The position numbers and the translations under genes were made by a program. A DNA stretch of 7,535 bases from an uncultured Bacteroidales bacterium. GTDB taxonomy: Bacteria > Bacteroidota > Bacteroidia > Bacteroidales > Muribaculaceae. A model generated the notes under the pieces. It had not been told where the DNA came from, made no database searches, and saw nothing but the letters and a program-made list of their open reading frames with translations. The first letter of the stretch is position 1. Each line of letters starts with the position of its first letter. The stretch covers positions 1 to 7,535 of the forward strand of contig CAMWUH010000096.1 of assembly GCA_947177325.1 (NCBI GenBank), read 5' to 3'. Positions 1 to 5,769 of this stretch are shown one piece after another.

Positions 1-2
1 TT

Positions 3-38
3 ACAACCGCAGAGAGTATAAAAGAATTTGTTAAGTAG
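3..38 (+). CDS. possible 3' tail of an upstream gene (partial)
   Basis: Reading from base 3, eleven codons (TTAESIKEFVK) run into a TAG stop at 36-38. The composition, charged and helical with a lysine end, is plausible for a protein C terminus. The other two forward frames also stop early (19-21 and 32-34), so the choice of frame rests only on this impression. If real, the stop lies 64 bp before the DUF3127 start. No function can be given from eleven residues. Confidence 0.3.
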   Translation, partial: TTAESIKEFVK

Positions 39-61
39 TTTCTTTAGAAATAATATCGTTT
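27..61 (+). promoter_or_regulatory. weak candidate promoter for the DUF3127 gene
   Basis: A TTTG at 27-30 and TATCGTTT at 54-61 partly resemble the Bacteroidota -33 (TTTG) and -7 (TAnnTTTG) elements. The -7 match lacks the final G, and the 23-bp spacer is on the long side. The 66-102 stretch is nearly all A and T with no Shine-Dalgarno sequence. The gene could equally be transcribed from further upstream. Confidence 0.2.
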
Positions 62-102
62 AATTTTAAAAAGTTACTTAATATTAAAAACTTAAATATA
101 AA

Positions 103-510
103 ATGGAAATTACAGGTAAAATAATAGTTGCCCTTCCCGAAATGTCAGGCACTTCAAAGTCAGGTAATGCCTGGAAAAAACGTGAATACGTTCTTGAAAC
201 TATCAACGATAATTTTCCCAAGAAAGTACACTTCGACTTCTTCGGGGATAAAGCTGATCAATATCCATTGCAAGTTGGGCAAACTATCAAATTGAGCTTT
301 GACATAGAAAGCCGCGAATATCAAGGCCGTTGGTACACCAGCATCCGCGGTTGGAAAGCTGATCAAGTTGATGCTACAGGCGCTGTTGTTGGAGAACCCG
401 CGATGCAACAAGCTTATAATGGCATCCCCGAGCCCCCGGTTCCTTCAGCTCAGCCTCCAATTTCGCCCGCCAACATCTCAAGCTCGCCTGAGGATGATCT
501 CCCCTTCTAA
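103..510 (+). CDS. DUF3127 protein, OB-fold-like with SSB-type acidic C-terminal tip
   Basis: This is a 135-residue cytoplasmic protein with no signal peptide or membrane segment. Residues 1-89 match my recollection of the DUF3127 family: a beta-rich body with GKI at 5-7, KKREYVLET at 25-33, a KVHFDFFGDKA strand at 41-51, an LQVGQTIKLSFDIESRE turn at 56-72, and QGRWYTSIRGWKAD at 74-87. The strand order and spacing resemble a single-stranded DNA-binding (SSB) OB fold. Residues 90-128 form a Pro/Gln/Ser/Ala-rich, probably disordered linker. The protein ends in EDDLPF (130-135), very close to the DDIPF tip by which SSB recruits repair and replication partners. The family has no established function that I know of; a role binding nucleic acid or SSB partners is inference. 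ATG at 103 follows an A/T-only leader, as is usual in Bacteroidota. The gene stands alone, with its own terminator downstream. Confidence 0.9.
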   Translation: MEITGKIIVALPEMSGTSKSGNAWKKREYVLETINDNFPKKVHFDFFGDKADQYPLQVGQTIKLSFDIESREYQGRWYTSIRGWKADQVDATGAVVGEPAMQQAYNGIPEPPVPSAQPPISPANISSSPEDDLPF

Positions 511-544
511 TCCCGTTATTTTAAGACTACGATAATCGCAACAT

Positions 545-580
545 ACTGCTCGATCTCTCCACGGTTCGAGCAGTTTTATT
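545..580 (+). terminator. rho-independent terminator after the DUF3127 gene
   Basis: A 9-bp perfect stem, ACTGCTCGA (545-553) with TCGAGCAGT (566-574), encloses a 12-nt loop and is followed by TTTTATT at 574-580. The T tract is on the forward side only, 37 bp after the DUF3127 stop, so it terminates rightward transcription. Confidence 0.75.
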
Positions 581-619
581 GTGAAACCTTTGCTTTGTAA
601 ATAATACCCATCGGTCTTA

Positions 620-669
620 TAAAGAATCAGGCTGTTATCAAATTTGATAACAGCCTGATTGAGTCTTTA
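620..669 (-). terminator. 36-bp perfect palindrome, probable bidirectional terminator of the lpx cluster
   Basis: Bases 625-660 form an uninterrupted inverted repeat with two 18-bp arms meeting at AAATTT. As RNA it would fold into a roughly 16-bp stem with a 4-nt AATT loop. An outer TAAAGA (620-625) / TCTTTA (664-669) pair can extend it past a small bulge. It lies 26 bp beyond the lpxA stop. On the reverse strand it is followed by CTTTATAA, a modest U-rich tail. It most likely ends the leftward lpx transcript and backs up the forward terminator. A dimeric DNA-binding site is an alternative. Confidence 0.6.
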
Positions 670-685
670 GCAACATTCGTCGAGA

Positions 686-1462
686 TTATACATAACCTCT
701 GATAATGCCACGTTTGGAGTTTTTAATGAACATTACGATTTCATCGCGCATCTCTGTAGCCGGTAATTCAGTCTCGATTAACTCGAGTGCGTCAGTCACG
801 TTAAGGCGCGATAAGTAAAGATAGCGATACACTTCTTGGATGTCGCGAATTTGCTCGGAAGTGAAGCCACGACGTCGCAACCCTACTGAGTTGATACCGG
901 TGTAAGCTATAGGTTCACGGGCAGCCTTTACAAATGGGGGGATGTCCTTGTTGATAAGGGCGCCACCCTGAATCATAACGTGGCTGCCAATATGGCAGAA
1001 CTGGTGAACCAATGTGCCACCGCCAATCACAGCGAAATCGTCGACAACTACTTCGCCTGCAAGCTGGGTCGCATTCGACATGATAACATGATTGCCTACA
1101 AGTGCATCGTGAGCCACATGGCAATACGCCATAATCAAGCAGTTGTTGCCTACTACGGTTTTCCCTTTGGCTGCTGTTCCGCGGTTTACGGTCACACACT
1201 CGCGCAGCACTGAATTGTCACCGATTATTGCCAATGTGTCCTCACCGCGAAACTTCAAATCCTGAGGAATTGCGGAGATAACTGCACCCGGAAATATAGT
1301 GACATTCTTTCCAATGCGAGCACCTTCAAGAATGGTAACGTTGGAGCCAATTCGGCAACCTTCGCCAATTTCAACGTTCTTATCAATGGTTACGAATGGT
1401 TCAATAACTACGTTAGGAGCTATTTTCGCCTCGGGGTGAACGTAAGCTAATGGTTGTTTCAT
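686..1462 (-). CDS. lpxA: acyl-ACP--UDP-N-acetylglucosamine O-acyltransferase
   Basis: LpxA transfers a 3-hydroxyacyl chain from acyl carrier protein to the 3-OH of UDP-GlcNAc, the first step of lipid A synthesis, in the cytoplasm. The 258-residue length fits the family (262 in E. coli). Residues 1 to about 185 are repeated hexapeptides (I/V-G-x-x-x) forming a left-handed beta helix. The signature PQDLKFRGE is at 66-74. CHVAHD at 114-119 places the catalytic base at His118 (E. coli His125). VHQF is at 152-155, and the LRRRGF segment opens the helical C-terminal domain. By eye, Gly166 aligns with E. coli Gly173, the residue known to influence acyl-chain length. The ATG at 1462 lies 12 bp after the lpxC-fabZ stop, so the two are surely co-transcribed. 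This is the last gene of the cluster, before a palindromic terminator. Confidence 0.97.
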   Translation of the reverse strand: MKQPLAYVHPEAKIAPNVVIEPFVTIDKNVEIGEGCRIGSNVTILEGARIGKNVTIFPGAVISAIPQDLKFRGEDTLAIIGDNSVLRECVTVNRGTAAKGKTVVGNNCLIMAYCHVAHDALVGNHVIMSNATQLAGEVVVDDFAVIGGGTLVHQFCHIGSHVMIQGGALINKDIPPFVKAAREPIAYTGINSVGLRRRGFTSEQIRDIQEVYRYLYLSRLNVTDALELIETELPATEMRDEIVMFIKNSKRGIIRGYV

Positions 1463-1474
1463 ATATCTTACTGG

Positions 1475-2857
1475 TTATTTGTTCTTAACGATTTGAGCCA
1501 TGAACTCACACTCGGTAACGATTTTTTCGCCAACAAATGCGTAACCTTTCATCATGGCGCAACCACGACGCATGGGTGTGAGGAACGAAACGTGGAAAAT
1601 CAGAGTGTCGCCGGGAACAACTTTCTGACGGAATTTCACGTTGTCAATTTTCATGAAATAAGTTGAATAGCGCTCGGGATCATCAACCGTTCCGAGAACG
1701 AGCAGGCCGCCGGTTTGTGCCATCGCTTCTACTTGAAGCACTCCCGGAAGCACAGGCTCCTGAGGGAAGTGGCCTTGGAAGAAAGGCTCATTGGTAGTGA
1801 TGTTTTTCACGCCGACGATATAGCTCGCCCCCATATCTATAACCTTGTCGACGAGCAAGAAGGGATAGCGGTGAGGTAACAATTCGCGTATACGCATATT
1901 GTCCATCACAGGAACTGCATTAGGATTATAAACCGGAGCCTGAATGTCCTGACGTTTGATTTCTTTGCGAATTTGTTTTGAGAATGCTGTGTTGAGCGCG
2001 TGGCCGGGGCGTGTGGCTATGATACGTCCTTTAAGCGGGCGACCAATCAGTGACAGGTCGCCGATAACATCAATCAGTTTGTGACGTGCAGGCTCGTTTT
2101 CAAATTGCAAAGGACGGTCATTGACATAACCGAATTCATGGACTTCACGACGGGGCACACCCATAAGGTCGGCAATTGAATCCAAGCGAGGTTGTTCCAT
2201 TTTACGGTCGTAGATAACGATCGCATTGTCCAAGTCGCCCCCCTTGATAAGTCCGGCTTTTACAAGAGGCTCAATTTCTCTAACGAAAACAAATGTACGG
2301 CTTGACGATACTTCTTTATGGAAGTCGGCGAGATTTTCAAGAGTGGCAAATTGATTACCCAACACACTTGACTCAAATTGAACCATTACGTCTACAGCAA
2401 ATGCATCGTCGGGAAGGGCTACGATTGAAGCGCCGGTAGAGTCGTCGCGCGACTCAATTTTTTGCTTGATTATATAATAATCTTTATCAAGACTTTGCTC
2501 GGCTACACCCACTTCAGCAATTTTCTCGCAGTAGACAACTGCAGAGCCGTCAAGAATGGGGAGTTCGGGGCCATTGAGTTTGATCAGACAGTTGTCAATG
2601 CCGGCAGCATAGAGTGCAGCCAAAGCATGTTCAACAGTTGAAATTCTGACATCGCCGCGGCCGATAACCGTGCCTCTGTTTGTGTCAACTACATATTCGG
2701 CGAGAGCATCTACAACGGGTTCTCCTTCCAGGTCGGTGCGACAAAATTTATATCCGTGATTCTCGGGTGCGGGCATGAAATGAGCTTCTATCTCCATGCC
2801 TGTGTGCAAACCCTTACCTTTTACGGTAAAGGGAGCATTGAGGGTTAATTGCTTCAT
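1475..2857 (-). CDS. lpxC-fabZ: bifunctional LpxC deacetylase / FabZ 3-hydroxyacyl-ACP dehydratase
   Basis: This is a 460-residue fusion. The N-terminal part (about 1-305) is LpxC, the zinc-dependent UDP-3-O-acyl-GlcNAc deacetylase that commits the pathway to lipid A. It has STVEHA at 73-78 (zinc ligand His77), LNGPELPILDGS at 94-105, HKLIDVIGD at 259-267 (zinc ligands His259 and Asp263) and the catalytic-site GHxxN at 285-289 (His286). The spacing matches E. coli His238, Asp242 and His265 with a constant offset. After a short charged linker, residues from about 318 onward are a complete FabZ hot-dog fold: LPHRYPFLLVD at 327-337, then GHFPQEPVLPGVLQVEAMAQ at 362-381 with catalytic His363 and Glu377. 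FabZ dehydrates 3-hydroxyacyl-ACP in fatty acid elongation. All key residues are present in both halves. The fusion is known across Bacteroidota. It starts 50 bp after lpxD. Confidence 0.98.
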   Translation of the reverse strand: MKQLTLNAPFTVKGKGLHTGMEIEAHFMPAPENHGYKFCRTDLEGEPVVDALAEYVVDTNRGTVIGRGDVRISTVEHALAALYAAGIDNCLIKLNGPELPILDGSAVVYCEKIAEVGVAEQSLDKDYYIIKQKIESRDDSTGASIVALPDDAFAVDVMVQFESSVLGNQFATLENLADFHKEVSSSRTFVFVREIEPLVKAGLIKGGDLDNAIVIYDRKMEQPRLDSIADLMGVPRREVHEFGYVNDRPLQFENEPARHKLIDVIGDLSLIGRPLKGRIIATRPGHALNTAFSKQIRKEIKRQDIQAPVYNPNAVPVMDNMRIRELLPHRYPFLLVDKVIDMGASYIVGVKNITTNEPFFQGHFPQEPVLPGVLQVEAMAQTGGLLVLGTVDDPERYSTYFMKIDNVKFRQKVVPGDTLIFHVSFLTPMRRGCAMMKGYAFVGEKIVTECEFMAQIVKNK

Positions 2858-2907
2858 ATTCTGTTGGTATTATGAAATTACGGAAGTGGATTATTCTATT
2901 CTGATTA

Positions 2908-3930
2908 TTATTTTTTTAGTTCTTTCTCTATTTCTGCTACTTTGGCATATAGTCGGGAAAGATTTTTTATGTTGACGGCTTGACGTGCAAATGCTGCTCC
3001 ATCAACAGCAGGATAGCCCATCAGTCGCTTGCCTGACCCGACATTATTCGGAATTCCCGATTGAGCACCAATGGCGTTATTATCGCCTACCGTGATATGT
3101 CCGGCGAAACCGACCTGGCCGCCTATCATGTTGTTACAGCCAATTTTTGTTGAGCCGGCTACCCCGGTCTGTGCTGCAATTACGGTGTTGCTGCCAACTT
3201 CGCAATTATGCGCAATTTGGATGAGGTTGTCGAGTTTTACGCCTTCGTTTATGACTGTGCTACCCATCGTAGCTCGGTCGATTGTCGTGTTAGCTCCAAT
3301 CTCCACATTGTCGAGGATAACTACATTGCCAATTTGAGGTATTTTATCATAATGTCCATTATTGGGCGCAAATCCAAAACCGTCAGCACCGATTACCGCA
3401 CCGCCATGGATAATTACATTTTTGCCTATTACGCAGTTATGATAAATCTTCACTCCGGGTTTAATCACTGAGTTATCTCCAATTTGGCAGTTATCGCCAA
3501 CGTAGGCTTGGGGATAAATTTTTACGTTTTTCCCTATTTTACAACCATTTCCTATATATGCGAATGCGCCTACATAACAATCAGATGAAATCTCAACGCC
3601 ATCCGCTATAAAGCTTGGTTGTTCTATGCCAACTTTTTGTGGCTCCATCAATTGGGCGACAGCTTGAAGTAAATGCGCAACAACTGTATAGGGGTCATTT
3701 ACTCTAATTAGAGTTGCCGAAACCGGCTTTTCTGCCACAAAGTCGTCTTTAACTAAAACAATTGATGCCTTTGTGTCGTAGATATGATGAGTATATTTAG
3801 GGTTGGCCAAAAAAGTTATAGAGCCGGGAATACCCTCTTCGATCTTCGCTATTGTATGTACGGCTGTCGAAGGATTACCTTCAACTTTTCCGCCTGTCAT
3901 TTCAGCAATTTGTTGCGCTGTAAACTCCAT
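2908..3930 (-). CDS. lpxD: UDP-3-O-acylglucosamine N-acyltransferase
   Basis: LpxD adds the second 3-hydroxyacyl chain, from acyl-ACP, to the 2-amino group of the LpxC product, giving UDP-2,3-diacylglucosamine. The 340-residue length equals the family norm (341 in E. coli). Residues 1 to about 100 are the uridine-binding N-terminal domain, with SITFLANPKY at 37-46. Residues from about 105 to 315 are hexapeptide repeats of a left-handed beta helix, including GADGFGFAP at 181-189, TTIDRATMG at 215-223 and IAHN at 239-242, with catalytic His241 (E. coli His239). A short lysine-rich helix ends the protein. The gene is first in the lpxD, lpxC-fabZ, lpxA order. Its 181-bp upstream gap contains a candidate promoter, so it probably starts its own transcript, although no terminator separates it from the upstream cvfB-like gene. 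No lpxB or fab genes follow here. Confidence 0.97.
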   Translation of the reverse strand: MEFTAQQIAEMTGGKVEGNPSTAVHTIAKIEEGIPGSITFLANPKYTHHIYDTKASIVLVKDDFVAEKPVSATLIRVNDPYTVVAHLLQAVAQLMEPQKVGIEQPSFIADGVEISSDCYVGAFAYIGNGCKIGKNVKIYPQAYVGDNCQIGDNSVIKPGVKIYHNCVIGKNVIIHGGAVIGADGFGFAPNNGHYDKIPQIGNVVILDNVEIGANTTIDRATMGSTVINEGVKLDNLIQIAHNCEVGSNTVIAAQTGVAGSTKIGCNNMIGGQVGFAGHITVGDNNAIGAQSGIPNNVGSGKRLMGYPAVDGAAFARQAVNIKNLSRLYAKVAEIEKELKK

Positions 3931-3966
3931 GTGGTTAGGTGATTGGTTCGTGATCTTATCCTTATG

Positions 3967-3988
3967 TCAATAGTTCATTGGCTATTGA
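3967..3988 (-). other. small hairpin in the lpxD leader
   Basis: TCAATAG (3967-3973) and CTATTGA (3982-3988) can pair as a 7-bp stem with an 8-nt loop, about 37 nt before the lpxD start on the transcribed strand. A competing GTTCA/TGAAC pairing (3973-3977 with 3986-3990) overlaps it. The stem is AT-rich with no U tract, so it is not a terminator. It may simply be chance. Confidence 0.2.
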
Positions 3989-4001
3989 ACATATCATTAT
4001 G

Positions 4002-4009
4002 CAAAGTTG
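4002..4009 (-). promoter_or_regulatory. candidate -7 element for the lpxD-lpxC/fabZ-lpxA transcript
   Basis: On the reverse strand this reads CAACTTTG followed by CATAATG, one mismatch from the Bacteroidota -7 consensus TAnnTTTG and preceded by a T8 tract. No clear TTTG -33 box lies at the usual distance; only a T-rich TTTTC is nearby. Initiation just downstream would give a leader of roughly 60-65 nt before the lpxD ATG at 3930. Confidence 0.4.
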
Positions 4010-4111
4010 CAAAAAAAAGTTGGAAAATCATGTATTTTTACTATAAAAAATAAGGCTGAAACACACATTTTGCGTATCTCAACCTCTTTTATCGTTGACA
4101 GTAACTTTTTC

Positions 4112-4942
4112 TTAAACTTGCCGGATGAAACCATCCCCTATCACTATCTGCTTGTTCTTGAAGAGTTGTCCAATTGCTTTTTTGAAATCCTTCTTGCTGC
4201 AGTTAAACTCTGATTTGATTTCTTCGGGGGCTGAAGAGTCCGACATAGTCAGATGCCCGTTGTTGGCAACGAGTTTTTCGATTATTTTTTGAGCCAAGTC
4301 AGCAATGCGATCTTGCGCCGGGCCTGTAGCAAGCAAATCAATTTTCCCGTCGTCTCTTACACGATTGACCCAGGCATCGTGTTTAATGCCGATAGTTATA
4401 GGGGTGAAGAGCTCATTGTCATAAAGCATTCCGTTGTATAAGTTGTTTACAACGGCCTTATATCCTATTTCAGTGTGAGCGTAAGGAATTATTTCCACCT
4501 TATCGCCATGCTTGAGGTCAGGGAATTTATTGCCAATGTATTTTTCGAATTTTCCTGAGGCCACTACTCTTTTAGAGGCATCGTCGAGATAAACATAAAC
4601 AGGATATACTCCCCCCTCTTTCATCTTGATTTTTTGCTCACTGAATGGCACCAAGAGGTCCTTGCCAAGCCCCCAGTCAAGAAAGGCTCCTATTCGGTTA
4701 ACCGCTTTAACTTGAAGGAAGGCAAATTCGCCGACAGTCGCAAACGGGCGTTCCGTAGTGGCTATCAGTCGGTCTTCAGAATCAGTGTATACAAACACTT
4801 CAACATCTTGCCCGATAGCCATCTCTTCCGTTATATATTTATTGGGTAAAAGAATCTCTACACCGTTGTCACCTGCCAAGTATGCCCCGAAGTCAACAAA
4901 TCTGCTAATCCGAAGTGTGTTATAATTTCCAATTTTAATCAT
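4112..4942 (-). CDS. cvfB: CvfB-like S1-domain RNA-binding protein
   Basis: This 276-residue cytoplasmic protein fits the CvfB family (YitL in Bacillus), which combines S1 RNA-binding domains with a C-terminal winged helix. An S1-like barrel spans about 3-60, with the family signature VDFGAYL at 16-22 and EILLPNKY at 29-36. A second covers about 70-130, with VNRIGAFLDWGLGKDLLVP at its core. A third lies at about 145-210, with IGYKAVVNNLYNGMLYDNE. Residues from about 215 to the end form the winged helix, closing on FIRQV. CvfB was named for a virulence-regulation role in Staphylococcus aureus; its molecular role in Bacteroidota is not known to me, so only RNA binding is inferred. The ATG at 4942 has no Shine-Dalgarno sequence. 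The gene is divergent from rsmG and lies 181 bp upstream of lpxD in the same direction, with no obvious terminator between them. Confidence 0.9.
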   Translation of the reverse strand: MIKIGNYNTLRISRFVDFGAYLAGDNGVEILLPNKYITEEMAIGQDVEVFVYTDSEDRLIATTERPFATVGEFAFLQVKAVNRIGAFLDWGLGKDLLVPFSEQKIKMKEGGVYPVYVYLDDASKRVVASGKFEKYIGNKFPDLKHGDKVEIIPYAHTEIGYKAVVNNLYNGMLYDNELFTPITIGIKHDAWVNRVRDDGKIDLLATGPAQDRIADLAQKIIEKLVANNGHLTMSDSSAPEEIKSEFNCSKKDFKKAIGQLFKNKQIVIGDGFIRQV

Positions 4943-4973
4943 ATTTATGTTGATATTATATTAACGTGGGTAT

Positions 4974-4996
4974 AAAATCGGTTCTGCCGATTTTTT
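4974..4996. other. terminator-like hairpin between the divergent cvfB-like and rsmG genes
   Basis: AAAATCGG (4974-4981) pairs with CCGATTTT (4987-4994) around a 5-nt loop, with TTTTTT at 4991-4996. On the forward strand it has the shape of a weak terminator, though no forward gene precedes it. On the reverse strand it lies in the cvfB leader, 32-52 nt before the start codon, and is followed by UUUUAUA. It could attenuate the cvfB transcript or stop antisense transcription toward rsmG. Confidence 0.4.
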
Positions 4997-5007
4997 GTTT
5001 CTTATAA

Positions 5008-5015
5008 CAAAGTAA
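5008..5015 (-). promoter_or_regulatory. candidate -7 element for the cvfB-like gene
   Basis: The reverse strand reads TTACTTTG followed by TTATAAG, one mismatch from TAnnTTTG. No convincing -33 TTTG is found at the expected distance. A start just downstream would give a leader of about 60 nt that contains the hairpin at 4974-4994. Confidence 0.3.
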
Positions 5016-5031
5016 CAAATTTTTTGCCATA

Positions 5032-5068
5032 TTTGTCAGCCTTGACTAAAATAATTTGGTTAAATTTG
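5032..5068 (+). promoter_or_regulatory. promoter for rsmG
   Basis: TAAATTTG at 5061-5068 is an exact match to the Bacteroidota -7 consensus TAnnTTTG and is followed by CG. The -33 partner is less certain: TTTG at 5032-5035 is rather far (25-bp spacer) and CTTG at 5041-5044 rather close (16 bp). The predicted leader to the rsmG ATG at 5101 is about 25 nt. Confidence 0.5.
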
Positions 5069-5100
5069 CGAAATAAATCAGTTTATCCTGCACTATCAGT

Positions 5101-5736
5101 ATGTCAACAGCGATTATTCAGAAATATTTTCCCAATTTGACCAAACACCAAATTGAGCAATTTAATCAATTGGGACGTCTCTATCCCGAGTGGAATGTAA
5201 AAATTAATGTCATTTCACGCAAAGATATTGACAACCTCTACCCTAATCATATTCTTCACTCGTTAGCTATCGCCAAATTTTTGCCCGATCCTGTCGCCGG
5301 CACTACTTTCCTTGACCTCGGAACCGGCGGTGGGTTTCCCGGAATTCCCCTGGCTATTATGTTTCCCCGTTGCAAATTTCATTTAATAGACCGCATAGGG
5401 AAAAAAATCAAAGTTGCTCAATCAATTGCCAACGAAATAGGATTGACTAATGTAACTTTTCAACATGGTGATATTGGCGAATGTCATGCCAAATTTGACT
5501 TCGTTGTGAGCCGGGCCGTGATGACTCTCGATTTGCTTGTAAATCTTGTAAAAAAGAATATTGCGCCCATATCTCACAATCTTCACAAAAACGGCTTGAT
5601 TTGCCTGAAGGGTGGCGATTTAACGCAAGAGATTGAATTATCAAAGATGCCGGTGTTTGATGAGCCTCTTTCCGTTTACTTCAATGAACCATATTTCGAA
5701 ACAAAGAGTTTAATATATGTGCCGTTTGGCAAATAG
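5101..5736 (+). CDS. rsmG: 16S rRNA (guanine(527)-N7)-methyltransferase
   Basis: RsmG (GidB) uses S-adenosylmethionine to methylate N7 of G527 in the 530 loop of 16S rRNA. Its loss is known to give low-level streptomycin resistance in several bacteria. The 211-residue length matches the family (207 in E. coli). The N-terminal helices contain LYPEWNVKINVISRKD (27-42) and the NHILHSL motif (49-55). The SAM-binding glycine loop is LDLGTGGGFPGIPLAI at 71-86, followed by LIDRIGKK at 95-102 at the end of the next strand and the conserved SRAV at 137-140 (Arg138). LKGG near the C-terminal third (5608-5619) is also typical. The ATG at 5101 follows a good -7 promoter element. The gene is probably co-transcribed with the hydrolase gene 33 bp downstream. 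No key residue is missing. Confidence 0.97.
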   Translation: MSTAIIQKYFPNLTKHQIEQFNQLGRLYPEWNVKINVISRKDIDNLYPNHILHSLAIAKFLPDPVAGTTFLDLGTGGGFPGIPLAIMFPRCKFHLIDRIGKKIKVAQSIANEIGLTNVTFQHGDIGECHAKFDFVVSRAVMTLDLLVNLVKKNIAPISHNLHKNGLICLKGGDLTQEIELSKMPVFDEPLSVYFNEPYFETKSLIYVPFGK

Positions 5737-5769
5737 ACTTTTAAGTAGTTTCATGTAAAACATACTGCT

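Noticed and set aside
31..42. 12-mer TTAAGTAGTTTC repeated exactly at 31-42 and 5741-5752, both ahead of forward genes
   Set aside because: One or two shared 12-mers are expected by chance in a window this size, the flanks do not match, and the first copy may overlap a coding tail.
160..411. Reverse open frame within the DUF3127 gene
   Set aside because: It is antisense to a gene with recognisable family motifs and has no initiation signals of its own.
915..1213. Open frames on both strands within lpxA
   Set aside because: They are out of frame with an intact, motif-complete lpxA; the Cys/Arg-rich translation of one is typical of an off-frame read.
2911..2917. Run of seven A on the coding strand at the end of lpxD, a possible slippage site
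   Set aside because: It encodes the last two lysines before the stop, so slippage would change only the extreme tail; lysine-rich ends are normal for this protein.
3071..3471. Two overlapping forward open frames opposite lpxD
   Set aside because: They are antisense shadows of lpxD. They have no promoter and no recognisable domain, while lpxD is complete with all its motifs.
686..3930. Repetitive-looking codon pattern in lpxA and lpxD that could suggest tandem DNA repeats
   Set aside because: The periodicity is at protein level (hexapeptide beta-helix coils); the DNA itself is not repeated.
4020..4111. Search for a terminator after the cvfB-like gene
   Set aside because: Only 3-4 bp pairings and scattered T runs were found, not enough to call a terminator.
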